DNA from: an uncultured Christensenella sp.
GTDB taxonomy: Bacteria; Bacillota; Clostridia; Christensenellales; UBA3700
Direction: 5' to 3'
Length of the DNA: 35,143 nt
Assembly: GCA_910584975.1 (NCBI GenBank)
Contig: CAJUEA010000015.1
Location: forward strand, 1-35,143
Each line of letters starts with the position of its first letter. Position 1 is the first letter of the stretch. Shown here piece by piece: positions 23,646-31,514 of this stretch. The position numbers and the translations under genes are program-made. The notes under the pieces are model-generated. The model worked only from the letters and a program-made list of their open reading frames with translations. It ran no database searches and was not told the origin of the DNA.

Positions 23646-24368
23646 TTACTTTTGTTTCCAAGGGCGATTTTTTTCGAACCAACCTTGTTCTTTCCAATAC
23701 ACATTGTCAAGACTGCTTGCATCTTTTTTATATTGTTGTTTCTTTATTAAACGACTGCAATAAAATTTAATTTTTGTAATAAGCGTTGAGCGTGCTCGTT
23801 TGCTGTAATTTATTTTTGAAAACTTGTTGGCAAATTTGCTTACTTTTGTTGTTAGTTTTGTACATTTCTTTTCAGGCAAATTATTCCAAACAATATCGTA
23901 AAAAAGAGTGTCTTTTAATATGCCAATTTTGGATATTCCCCACCAAGATAAGCTATCTTTTATATCTTTTGCAGTTGATTTTGCACCAGCTCCTACACAT
24001 TGAGTTATTATAACTGCTCGTTTTTTAAACATTACACGCTCAGGCCTATGTGACATCCAAAGATAACAAAAATGATCCAATAATGCTTTCATTGCTCCGG
24101 TTGTATGCATTGCATAACACGGAGAAGTCATAACAATCAAATCTGCCTCCAAAAGTGCTGTTTTGATTGCATTTATGTATACATAATCTTTGCAAGTACT
24201 TTCGCCTTTCAAAAAACAATTTGTGCAACCAACACAAAAATTTGGGCAATCTTTTGGCAAATAAAACTCTGTTATTTCTGAATTTTGCTTAAATTTTTCC
24301 AAAAAGATTTCTTTCAGTTTATATGTCACTCCATGCTTTTCAGTTCCGTTTATAACAGTAATTTTCAT
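23646..24368 (-). CDS. NAD(P)H-dependent FMN reductase / flavodoxin-like oxidoreductase
   Basis: 240 residues from ATG 24368 (MKITVINGTEKHGVTYKLKE), with GGAGG directly upstream. Flavodoxin-like fold: an N-terminal phosphate-binding strand-loop, the Cys cluster FCVGCTNCFLKGESTC typical of the iron-sulfur flavoprotein and multimeric flavodoxin group, and SPCYAMHTTGAMKALLDHF, which shapes the FMN site. The C-terminal 80 residues are basic and helical and end in Trp-rich WKEQGWFEKNRPW. The substrate is unknown. It is the middle gene of the operon with the HD protein and the nucleotidyltransferase. Confidence 0.88.
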   Translation of the reverse strand: MKITVINGTEKHGVTYKLKEIFLEKFKQNSEITEFYLPKDCPNFCVGCTNCFLKGESTCKDYVYINAIKTALLEADLIVMTSPCYAMHTTGAMKALLDHFCYLWMSHRPERVMFKKRAVIITQCVGAGAKSTAKDIKDSLSWWGISKIGILKDTLFYDIVWNNLPEKKCTKLTTKVSKFANKFSKINYSKRARSTLITKIKFYCSRLIKKQQYKKDASSLDNVYWKEQGWFEKNRPWKQK

Positions 24369-24408
24369 TTCATCCTCCAACATATGAATAAACCTCAATT
24401 TGCAAATT

Positions 24409-24996
24409 TCATTTTCTGATTATATCGTAAATATTATGCTTGCATAACTTTTCAAAATATTCTTTCAATTTGATGTTTTTATCCCATTTTTCTTGTGGAT
24501 AAGTCCCATATCGAGCTTTCACATCATTCATACGCTCTTCAATTTCCACTATGCCATTAGCTGCACCCAAAGCATCACAAAGCTGAATTAATCTGTCATA
24601 ATCGTCATACACTGCTACATTAAGTGCAGTTTCAAGCTCCTTTTGTTCATCTGGCATAATATCAAAATTGCCAATATACTCAGATAAATCATGATTGCAA
24701 AAGGAATGTGTTAAGCATATTTTGGCAACTTGTGTATATCCTAAACTGAGCATATATTTATATCCGTCATAAACATGACCTAAATGCTTAATGCCAAATT
24801 TTCTGCCAATATCATGCAATAATCCAAGAATATATGCTTTTTCTTTATTCATACCACATGCTTCAGCAATTTTTGACGCACAAAAAGCTACATTACGGCT
24901 ATGATTGCCCCATTGCCCAATGTTGTGGAGTTCAGCATCACGCAATAATTCCTCTGCCTTTTCAATTGTAGGTAAACCATTATTATTAATATTCAT
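24409..24996 (-). CDS. HD-domain phosphohydrolase
   Basis: 195 residues. The metal-binding residues of the HD superfamily are visible: H32 in GNHSRNVAF, H61-D62 in GLLHDIGRKFG, H74, and D141 in LIQLCDALG. It probably hydrolyses a nucleotide or other phosphate ester; the closest type is the small tRNA-nucleotidyltransferase-linked HD group, but the substrate cannot be told. It starts an operon with the flavoprotein, nucleotidyltransferase and carbonic anhydrase remnant, with 40 bases to the next gene. Confidence 0.88.
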   Translation of the reverse strand: MNINNNGLPTIEKAEELLRDAELHNIGQWGNHSRNVAFCASKIAEACGMNKEKAYILGLLHDIGRKFGIKHLGHVYDGYKYMLSLGYTQVAKICLTHSFCNHDLSEYIGNFDIMPDEQKELETALNVAVYDDYDRLIQLCDALGAANGIVEIEERMNDVKARYGTYPQEKWDKNIKLKEYFEKLCKHNIYDIIRK

Positions 24997-25057
24997 ATTT
25001 TGATTATATCAAATTAAGATAAAAAATGCAATAAACAAATTCAAATCATAGATACTT

Positions 25058-25516
25058 TTATTTAAAGTGCGTATTCAAGTAGTGTGTAATTATACTTTCT
25101 GCTATACGATAAACACAATAAACCACCCATATAATCCAAGTATATTGCCATTTTAAAGTAACAATGCTAATGATAATATACAAAATCGCAACCAAAATAG
25201 CAATAACCCAATTTATAATTTTTCTATGTTTTTTTATAACTAAATCACTATTTATAAGTGCAGATTTAAGATTTTGCTCTGAAATATCTTTATAATCGCT
25301 ATTGCTTATTCTCTCACCGTTCAATATCTCATTTATGCTCACTTCAAATTTGTTTGAAAGAATTTGCAACATCTCCACTGGAGGTAAATAATTTCCATTT
25401 TCCCAGCGTGAAATAGTTTTATTGGTAACACCTATTTGCATACCTAATTCGTCTTGTGTTAGATTTCTCTCTTTTCGCAGTTCAGCTAAAAATGCACCAA
25501 TTTTTTGCACATCCAT
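25058..25516 (-). CDS. XRE-family regulator with membrane-anchored C-end
   Basis: 152 residues. Residues about 5-60 are a strong XRE helix-turn-helix (FLAELRKERNLTQDELGMQI, then GVTNKTISRWENGNYLPPVE). After a linker, two hydrophobic helices (about 99-120 and 123-142) place the protein at the membrane. This architecture is common in Bacillota and probably senses membrane state or a partner. The ribosome site AAGGAG precedes ATG 25516. It is monocistronic; the target is unknown. Confidence 0.9.
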   Translation of the reverse strand: MDVQKIGAFLAELRKERNLTQDELGMQIGVTNKTISRWENGNYLPPVEMLQILSNKFEVSINEILNGERISNSDYKDISEQNLKSALINSDLVIKKHRKIINWVIAILVAILYIIISIVTLKWQYTWIIWVVYCVYRIAESIITHYLNTHFK

Positions 25517-25685
25517 ATTTTTTACTCCTTGTTTTGATATTTTTTAATATTATAACATATTATTATCAAAACATATTGCCCATAAATAGCGATTTATTAA
25601 AAATCTATCAGACATTTTTATGTTTATAAAAATCAGGACTAAAAACATACTCTAGCCAATAACAATAGACAGCAATGTAATTTAT

Positions 25686-25729
25686 TGTTTTGTATGCTTC
25701 TTATTTAATTTAGTTAATTAATTAAATAA
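25686..25729. terminator. A+T hairpin between the XRE and HxlR genes
   Basis: CTTATTTAATT pairs with AATTAAATAAG around a short loop. It lies past the HxlR stop and upstream of the XRE gene. It is all A/T apart from the ends, so termination strength is doubtful. The rest of 25517-25769 holds no gene. Confidence 0.35.
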
Positions 25730-25769
25730 GAAATAAATGCTTTTTTTTTAGTGTACAACAGAATATAAT

Positions 25770-26156
25770 TCATTGTTTTTTCAAAACATTTTGTAGGCGA
25801 GTAAAATCATTTGCTGAGCAAGGTTGTTCTACTTTATTAACTGCATACAATTCAATTCCAAATTTAAACATTTCAATTACTACCTTGCACAATTTATTTC
25901 CCAGTTCAGTCAAGGAATATTCCGTTTTTGGTGGTACTACGGGATAAAGTACACGATTTATTATTCCGTCTCTTTCTAGCTCTTTTAGTTGCTCTGCAAG
26001 CATTTTTGGTGTAGCTTTTACCAATTTTGCAAGCTCGCTATAACGCAAAGTTCTATCAAAAAGATAATAAATTATATCTAACTTGTATTTTCCACCAATC
26101 ACTGCAATTGTAGCATCTAATGGGCAACTGCACAATTTTAAAAGATCAGTATTCAT
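25770..26156 (-). CDS. HxlR-family winged-helix regulator
   Basis: 128 residues from ATG 26156 (MNTDLLKLCSCPLDATIAVI), preceded by TTGGAGGT. The family hallmark is the CP...I.GKYKLDIIYYL opening, followed by RTLRYSELAKLVKATPKMLA (recognition helix) and the wing YPVVPPKTEYSLTELG. A second Cys lies at CSANDF near the C-end. Members near nitroreductases commonly sense redox or reactive electrophiles through the N-terminal Cys. It is divergent from the nitroreductase at 26282, with a palindrome in the shared promoter. Confidence 0.93.
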   Translation of the reverse strand: MNTDLLKLCSCPLDATIAVIGGKYKLDIIYYLFDRTLRYSELAKLVKATPKMLAEQLKELERDGIINRVLYPVVPPKTEYSLTELGNKLCKVVIEMFKFGIELYAVNKVEQPCSANDFTRLQNVLKKQ

Positions 26157-26191
26157 AAAAAACCTCCAATACTTTCTAAAAAGTAAGTATA

Positions 26192-26238
26192 GCACTTAAA
26201 AGTGCGTTCTTGACAAAATTAAAGTACAAGTTTATTAT
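26192..26238 (+). promoter_or_regulatory. Nitroreductase promoter with adjacent dyad
   Basis: TTGACA (26210-26215), 17 bases, TATTAT (26233-26238). Just upstream, GCACTT-AA-AAGTGC (26192-26205) is an inverted repeat, and ACTT...AAGT elements continue toward hxlR. HxlR is the obvious binder. Confidence 0.7.
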
Positions 26239-26281
26239 AGTAGTAGGCAATAAATTTGTCAATATTTTTTAGGAGGTTCCT

Positions 26282-26797
26282 ATGGAATTTATAGAATTAG
26301 CAAAGTCACGCTATTCAGTGCGCTCATTCTTTACCAGACAAATTGAGGAGGAAAAACTGAACAAAATTTTGGAAGTTGCAAAAATATCGCCTACTGCAGC
26401 AAACAAGCAACCACAGAAAATTTATGTGCTGCAAAGCGAACAAGCATTACAGCAAATCAGTACAGTTTGCAAATGTATTTTTGGAGCACCAACTGTTCTT
26501 TTGATAGTAGCAGACGAAATGGAAGCTTGGAAAAACCCATTTTCTAAAGATTATAATACAAGTGATATTGACGGAAGTATTGTGTGTACTCATTTAATGT
26601 TGCAAGCGTGGGAGCTTGGCATTGGTTCGTGTTGGGTAGGATACTTTGATTTAGAGCAAGTAAAAAAAGTTATGGGATTGCCTGAAAATGAAAAAATTGT
26701 CGCTATCCTGCCAATAGGCTACCCTTCAGAAAAGTCAAAGCCAGCTCCAATGCACTATTCCCGTAAAGAATTACACCAAATAGTTAAATACCTATAA
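26282..26797 (+). CDS. Nitroreductase-family protein
   Basis: 171 residues with the site TAGGAGG. FMN-binding family marks: SRYSVRSFFTRQIEEEKLNK at the N-end, SPTAANKQPQKIYVL, GSIVCTHLMLQAWELGIGSC with WVG, and LPIGYPSEK near the C-end. It reduces nitro compounds, quinones or similar electrophiles with NAD(P)H. It is divergent from HxlR, which probably controls it. Confidence 0.93.
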   Translation: MEFIELAKSRYSVRSFFTRQIEEEKLNKILEVAKISPTAANKQPQKIYVLQSEQALQQISTVCKCIFGAPTVLLIVADEMEAWKNPFSKDYNTSDIDGSIVCTHLMLQAWELGIGSCWVGYFDLEQVKKVMGLPENEKIVAILPIGYPSEKSKPAPMHYSRKELHQIVKYL

Positions 26798-26843
26798 CAT
26801 ATTTTTTAAACTAAAAATTTTTTATTTAAAAAATTAAAAACGC

Positions 26844-26874
26844 TTGCTTGTTACGCCGCGTAATGAATTATAAT
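26844..26874 (+). promoter_or_regulatory. MerR-type promoter: 19-bp spacer with dyad
   Basis: TTGCTT (26844-26849), a 19-base spacer, TATAAT (26869-26874). The spacer contains the perfect inverted repeat TTACGC-C-GCGTAA (26851-26863). An overlong spacer with a central dyad is the classic MerR activator arrangement, fitting the MerR gene that starts 18 bases later. Confidence 0.85.
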
Positions 26875-26892
26875 ATATGTAAGGAGGAATTT

Positions 26893-27693
26893 ATGACAAA
26901 ATTTAAAGCAATTCCACAAGGATATTTGACAGTTGGCGAAGTCGCAAAGAAAATGGGTGTAACTGTGAGGGCGTTGCAATATTATGATCGCGAGGGTGTT
27001 TTCTGCCCGTCATGCACCAGCGAAGGTGGACGCAGACTTTATAGCGATAAAGATATTGTCAAATTGCATCAAATACTTACTCTTAAATCTTTAGGTTTTT
27101 CTTTTGATGAAATAAAAAATCGCTTATTTTCTATCGATACGCCACAAAAAGCAATCATTGCTCTAACAAAACAAAGCAATTCAATACAAGCACAAATCGA
27201 TACGCTTACACAATCTCTAAAAGCAATTGAACTATTGAAAAAGGAAATAGAACAAATGCAAGTTGTTGACTTTTCAAAATATGCCGACATAATTTTCAAC
27301 TTGCAAATGGGCAATAAGTTTTATGGTTTGATTAAACATTTTGATGAAAATATGCTTAGATTCTGCCATAAAAAATTCGATAAAGACACTGGCGTTACCT
27401 TTATAAACAAGTTCAACTTGATTTTTGATAAAATAGAAAAATGTGTTAACAGCAAAGTTGCCCCCGATAGCGAACAAGGACAGACTATTGCAAAAGAATT
27501 TTGGCAGCTCATAATGGAATTTACCGATGGCGATATGAGTATGTTGCCACAACTAATGAATTTTGCAGGCATTCAAACAAAAGATAACGAATACAAGAAT
27601 ATACAAAAGTTTTTAAATTGTTTTATTGAGCCTGCACTGGGTGCTTATTTTAATAATTTAGGGATTAATCCTTTCGAGGCAAAAAATGAATAA
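26893..27693 (+). CDS. MerR-family regulator of the adjacent ABC exporter
   Basis: 266 residues from ATG 26893 (MTKFKAIPQGYLTVGEVAKK), with the site AAGGAGG. The N-terminal winged helix (about 11-80) has MGVTVRALQYYDREGVFCPS and GGRRLYSDKDIVKLHQI, followed by a coiled-coil dimer helix (about 95-135). The 130-residue C-domain resembles the helical ligand-binding part of TipA-like drug sensors only loosely. It should sense a drug or peptide and activate the 19-bp-spacer promoter upstream of itself. Its stop overlaps the ABC gene start by 8 bases, one operon. Confidence 0.9.
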   Translation: MTKFKAIPQGYLTVGEVAKKMGVTVRALQYYDREGVFCPSCTSEGGRRLYSDKDIVKLHQILTLKSLGFSFDEIKNRLFSIDTPQKAIIALTKQSNSIQAQIDTLTQSLKAIELLKKEIEQMQVVDFSKYADIIFNLQMGNKFYGLIKHFDENMLRFCHKKFDKDTGVTFINKFNLIFDKIEKCVNSKVAPDSEQGQTIAKEFWQLIMEFTDGDMSMLPQLMNFAGIQTKDNEYKNIQKFLNCFIEPALGAYFNNLGINPFEAKNE

Positions 27694-28498
27694 CATAATT
27701 GAAATTAAAGAATTAAAAAAAAGTTATGGCACAAATATCGTGTTGAAAGGTATAAATTTGGCAGTAAAAAAAGGAGAAATATTTGCTTTGCTAGGTGTGA
27801 ATGGAGCAGGCAAAACAACAACTTTGGAATGTATCGAGGGGTTACGCACTTATGATAGTGGCAGTGTAACCATAAACGGAAAAATAGGCATTCAATTGCA
27901 ATCCTCTGCTTTACAAGCACATATCAAGCCTATGGAAGCCGTAAAATTATTTGCAAAATGGAACAAAACAATCCCAGATAACGAAATGCTGAAATCTCTT
28001 GGAATACCTGAATTATCCCAAAAGAAATATGCAGATTTATCAACTGGGCAAAAACGCAGATTGCACCTTGCACTTGCCCTTATCGGTAACCCAGATATTA
28101 TTTTTCTTGACGAGCCAACAGCAGGGCTTGATGTTGAAGGACGCGTATCACTGCACAATCAAATACGCGAGTTAAAATCCCAAGGAAAAACAATCATTCT
28201 TGCAAGTCATGACATGGCAGAAGTGGAAGATTTGTGCGACAGAATTGCCGTTTTAAAGAACGGAAACATTGCTTTTATCGGAACGGTTGACGAATTTACT
28301 TCCATTGGTGGCAAAAGGCATATTATTCATATTAAGACTGATGACGGGCAAAAAGATTACGAAACGGAAAATATAACGGAAACATTATTTGAGGTGTTAT
28401 CCGAGTTCAAACAAAAAGGAATATCAATTTACGATATACAAACGGATAGAGTGCCGCTTGAGCAGAATTTTATAAACATTGTGAGAGGTATGGAATAA
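27686..28498 (+). CDS. ABC-2 type exporter, ATP-binding subunit
   Basis: 270 residues with complete motifs: Walker A GVNGAGKTT (37-45), signature LSTGQ (118-122), Walker B IIFLDE (138-143) and switch histidine H175 in ASHD. The layout matches the DrrA/CcmA group of drug and lantibiotic exporters. It pairs with the permease at 28498 (the TAATG junction overlaps). Controlled by the MerR protein encoded upstream, it probably gives resistance to a compound that MerR senses. Confidence 0.95.
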   Translation: MNNIIEIKELKKSYGTNIVLKGINLAVKKGEIFALLGVNGAGKTTTLECIEGLRTYDSGSVTINGKIGIQLQSSALQAHIKPMEAVKLFAKWNKTIPDNEMLKSLGIPELSQKKYADLSTGQKRRLHLALALIGNPDIIFLDEPTAGLDVEGRVSLHNQIRELKSQGKTIILASHDMAEVEDLCDRIAVLKNGNIAFIGTVDEFTSIGGKRHIIHIKTDDGQKDYETENITETLFEVLSEFKQKGISIYDIQTDRVPLEQNFINIVRGME

Positions 28499-29208
28499 TG
28501 AGAGCTTTATTTTACGGAATTGGCTTGCAATTCAAATTTGATATACGCAGTAAAGGTATGCTGATAACCTGTTATTTGGTACCACTGGTATTCTTCTTTT
28601 TTATGAGTGGAATATTTACATCAATTGACCCAATAGCAACTGAAACATTAATATCTTCCATGACTGTGTTTACAATTACAATGAGTGCTTTAATGGGATT
28701 ACCTCCTGCTCTTGCCGAAATTTACGGGACGGACATTAAAAAAGTGTATAAAGCAAATGGTGCTCCGATTTGGTTCGGCATAGTTACGCAATTCTTTTCC
28801 ACTTTTATACACACTTTTATCGTTTGCATGATTATTTTTGCTCTGTCTCCACCTGTTTTCAAGGCAACATTGCCATCTAATTTATTATGGTATTTTTTAT
28901 CTTTAATAGCATTACTAGCAGTAACATTGGCATTGGGTTGTATTATAGGCTTGTTATTCAAACAACAAGCAAAATTGACAATGATTGCAATGATAATTTT
29001 TCTGCCGTCCACTATGCTTTCTGGCATTATGTTCCCCTCAGATATGCTACCACAATTTATGCAATATATAGCTTATGCACTGCCTGCAACAATAGCATTT
29101 AAGGCGATGACGAGTTTTCAAGTTTGGCATCTTCCCGTTTTGCTCGGTATATTTATATTACTTTGTGGCATTATTGCATTGCTGTTAAAGTTAAAAATCA
29201 AAAGATAA
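28498..29208 (+). CDS. ABC-2 type exporter, permease subunit
   Basis: 236 residues with six predicted membrane helices: about 22-40, 50-70, 96-118, 131-153, 160-182 and 207-232. The family pattern shows in the cytoplasmic N-end RSKG and in the fifth-helix region MIIFLPSTMLSGIMFPSDML. ATG 28498 overlaps the stop of the ATPase gene. Together they form a minimal exporter. Confidence 0.93.
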   Translation: MRALFYGIGLQFKFDIRSKGMLITCYLVPLVFFFFMSGIFTSIDPIATETLISSMTVFTITMSALMGLPPALAEIYGTDIKKVYKANGAPIWFGIVTQFFSTFIHTFIVCMIIFALSPPVFKATLPSNLLWYFLSLIALLAVTLALGCIIGLLFKQQAKLTMIAMIIFLPSTMLSGIMFPSDMLPQFMQYIAYALPATIAFKAMTSFQVWHLPVLLGIFILLCGIIALLLKLKIKR

Positions 29209-29279
29209 AAGATATACAATTAATACATAACAAATTGCATATTCCAACAAGTCTTAATCCAAAGATGAATTGTCAAACT

Positions 29280-29941
29280 AAGTGCAACACTTTTTTAAAA
29301 AATCATTAAATAAATCTACTGGTTTTTGGTAGTTTATCACTTTTTTGGTCTGGCGTTAATTAACGCCAGATTTTTTTCGAGTGTTTTTGGGCTTACTCTT
29401 GTCAAGTCTCTTCCTTTAGGGTAAAACTCTCTTAGTAATCCATTTAAGTTTTCATTTGTTCCTTTTTGCCATGCACAATACGGATCAGCAAAATACTTCT
29501 CACATTTTAACCCTTTTTCTATTTCTCGCCAATTCGCAAATTCACTTCCTCTATCACAAGTTATTGTTTTTACTGCTCCTTGTGGCAATTTAGATAATGC
29601 CTCTATTACTGATTTTGCCATTGTTGCTCCGTTTCTATTCGGAATCTTTATCGCTATGTAATATCTTGTTGTTCTTTCTGCTGAGGATAATATGTAGGTA
29701 TGTCATACATATGCGTGCAGTTTCTTCTTATTTCTCTAGAAATAGTACTAACACTTCTGCCCATTAATTCAGCAATTTTTCTATAACTAAAACCTTTTTT
29801 GTAGTAAATCCGTAGACAAGAGCGCTCTTCTATGGTAAGATGAGTATAGTTCATATATTTCTCCTTGGTAAATGTTTTGTCGTAATTACATTATACCATA
29901 GATTTATATGAACTTTCTTTTTTTTCTTAGGTGTTGCACTT
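29280..29941 (-). mobile_element. IS30-like element, internally deleted, both ends kept
   Basis: The inverted ends AAGTGCAACAC (29280-29290) and GTGTTGCACTT (29931-29941) flank 662 bp. Inside, on the minus strand, an IS30-type transposase is present only in part (29337-29621 and 29654-29854). A full member is about 1.1 kb. No target duplication is clear at the flanks. With both ends present it could still be moved by a full-length relative. Confidence 0.75.
29337..29854 (-). pseudogene. IS30-family transposase remnant
   Basis: The N-part (29854-29654, site AAGGAG) is the family HTH: MNYTHLTIEERSCLRIYYKK, then FSYRKIAELMGRSVSTISREIRRN. The C-part (29337 to about 29683 in another frame) starts AERTTRYYIAIKIPNRNGAT and carries the second catalytic aspartate in TCDRGSEFANW and the glutamate in WQKGTNENLNGLLREF. 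The central segment with the first DDE aspartate is missing, and the two parts are out of frame. An internal deletion plus frame change makes it inactive. A full transposase has about 320-350 residues. Confidence 0.88.
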
Positions 29942-29967
29942 GATAGTATAATTCACCGTAGATATAA

Positions 29968-29999
29968 AAACAGCACAAGGCATTTGCCTCGTGCTGTTT
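29968..29999 (-). terminator. Intrinsic terminator of the 30114-31205 gene
   Basis: On the minus strand AACAGCACGAGGCA pairs with TGCCTTGTGCTGTT (one G-U) around a 2-base loop, followed by T residues. It lies about 115 bases past the stop of the minus-strand gene. Confidence 0.8.
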
Positions 30000-30113
30000 C
30001 AATATTGTTATTCAATTTCCACACAACTATTTGCAAAAGCATATTACCTTTTATCTCAATTGTAACAAAAAAACAACCTGATCTTGGCTATAATGATCCA
30101 TTTAGTTTTTATA

Positions 30114-31205
30114 TTAAGCGATATGCTCCAAATTATCTATTTTTTGCAATCGTAATAGCATTTTGCAAATTATTCCTTTACATGCCAATTCCCCAAAAAT
30201 CATTTCGTTTCCAAAATGCATCATTCGCATAAAAGAAGTAAAAAGTGTCAAAATAGTAAAATCATCCAAACATTCAAAATCAATATTTTCTATATCCTGC
30301 AAATCAAACTTTTTTTCATGTAAAACTTCTAGATAATTATAAACTGGATAACGATGTATAAGAATTTGGAAAAACTCTTCGCATTTTTGTGTATAACACG
30401 GATGTGCGATTATACATAATATTTCGTTGTCTTTTATATATTGCTCTTTTATTTGATCAGGTGGAAAATAAAAAAATTCCTGTTCAGTACAATTGAAATA
30501 GTCAATATACTCAGTTAAATCCTCAAAATGCTCATATCGAGCATTATTCCATTTATTCCATAAACGAAATTCATGCAGTAGTGGTTTAGGAAAAAGCTCC
30601 CTAAATTTTATCTGAAAATCATAATAAGCATTGTAGTCATCCAACTTACTCCATGGGCGGCACTGGAAAACTTTAGTTTGCAAAGGGAAATAACTACTAT
30701 GTTTTTCAATACCATCTAATATAATATTATCAATGGGAATATGTAAATATGGCAGTAACATCTCTACTCGCTCATCACAAATGTACATATATTTCATAAA
30801 CATATTAACCCACTTTTGGGCTTGTCCGATTGTTAGATACACTTTTGCAGAGCAATATGTCTCATTAATAGATTGAGTAGACATTGCCAAGCCCTGCCAA
30901 TCACATAAATTGATTTCCGTAAATATATCTATCATTCTTTGACACACATTTTTGTGCCAATAATCATAATTTTTATATGTTTCTGGAGAATTTATCAAAT
31001 CTTCATATGAAAATTTAAGCCATACACCAATTTGTTTTTTAATTTGCTCTTTTTTAATGCATTTTGAAAATCCCCTTAGTGTACGCTTCAAGTCGCCATA
31101 TGCAAGATTTATAGCATTTTGGATCACATCTCCCGTTTCCAGTCGCGACTTAACAGAATTGTAAAAAGCAATCACTTCTTTATTTGTATTAATTAAGTTA
31201 TTCAT
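30114..31205 (-). CDS. Hypothetical protein (363 aa)
   Basis: Starts at ATG 31205 with the site AAAGGAG, beginning MNNLINTNKEVIAFYNSVKS. It appears to have two domains. A helical N-part (about 1-225) includes YKNYDYWHKNVCQRMIDIFT and TIGQAQKWVNMFMKYMYICD, a GxxQKW-NM-KY pattern that recurs in uncharacterised bacterial proteins. The C-part (about 235-355) ends FMRMMHFGNEMIFGELACKG and LLRLQK, loosely like the DUF6508 pattern. There are no membrane helices or recognisable catalytic motif. It is monocistronic with its own terminator and sits between an IS remnant and an LRR gene, so it is probably an acquired gene, perhaps defence-related. That last point is a guess from context. Confidence 0.75.
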   Translation of the reverse strand: MNNLINTNKEVIAFYNSVKSRLETGDVIQNAINLAYGDLKRTLRGFSKCIKKEQIKKQIGVWLKFSYEDLINSPETYKNYDYWHKNVCQRMIDIFTEINLCDWQGLAMSTQSINETYCSAKVYLTIGQAQKWVNMFMKYMYICDERVEMLLPYLHIPIDNIILDGIEKHSSYFPLQTKVFQCRPWSKLDDYNAYYDFQIKFRELFPKPLLHEFRLWNKWNNARYEHFEDLTEYIDYFNCTEQEFFYFPPDQIKEQYIKDNEILCIIAHPCYTQKCEEFFQILIHRYPVYNYLEVLHEKKFDLQDIENIDFECLDDFTILTLFTSFMRMMHFGNEMIFGELACKGIICKMLLRLQKIDNLEHIA

Positions 31206-31514
31206 TGCAAACTCCTTTTGTATTTCTTAAATATTATACGGCAATTTACGATAATTTGTAAAGTGCTTTGGTATTTTTTTAATTATTACATTTAATTATT
31301 ATTTACAACTAATTTACATAGTGAATATACAAATGTAATATGCGTGGTGCTTTAAAAAAATTTGTCTATATAATACGATAGAACACATTCTATCAACGAA
31401 ACAAAAGTAAACAAATATATACCAGTGTCACGAAAAAAAAGTATGACAAAGAAAAATCGCCCTTTTTAGGTTTTCCACTTCCTAACCCAAATTTCCTAAA
31501 CAAATGCTCGCTAG
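31206..31514. other. Intergenic stretch with no gene
   Basis: A+T-rich. No promoter for the 31205 gene stands out strongly. A weak GGTTTTCCACTTCCTAACC hairpin near 31470-31488 lies past the LRR stop and might end that transcript. Confidence 0.4.
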
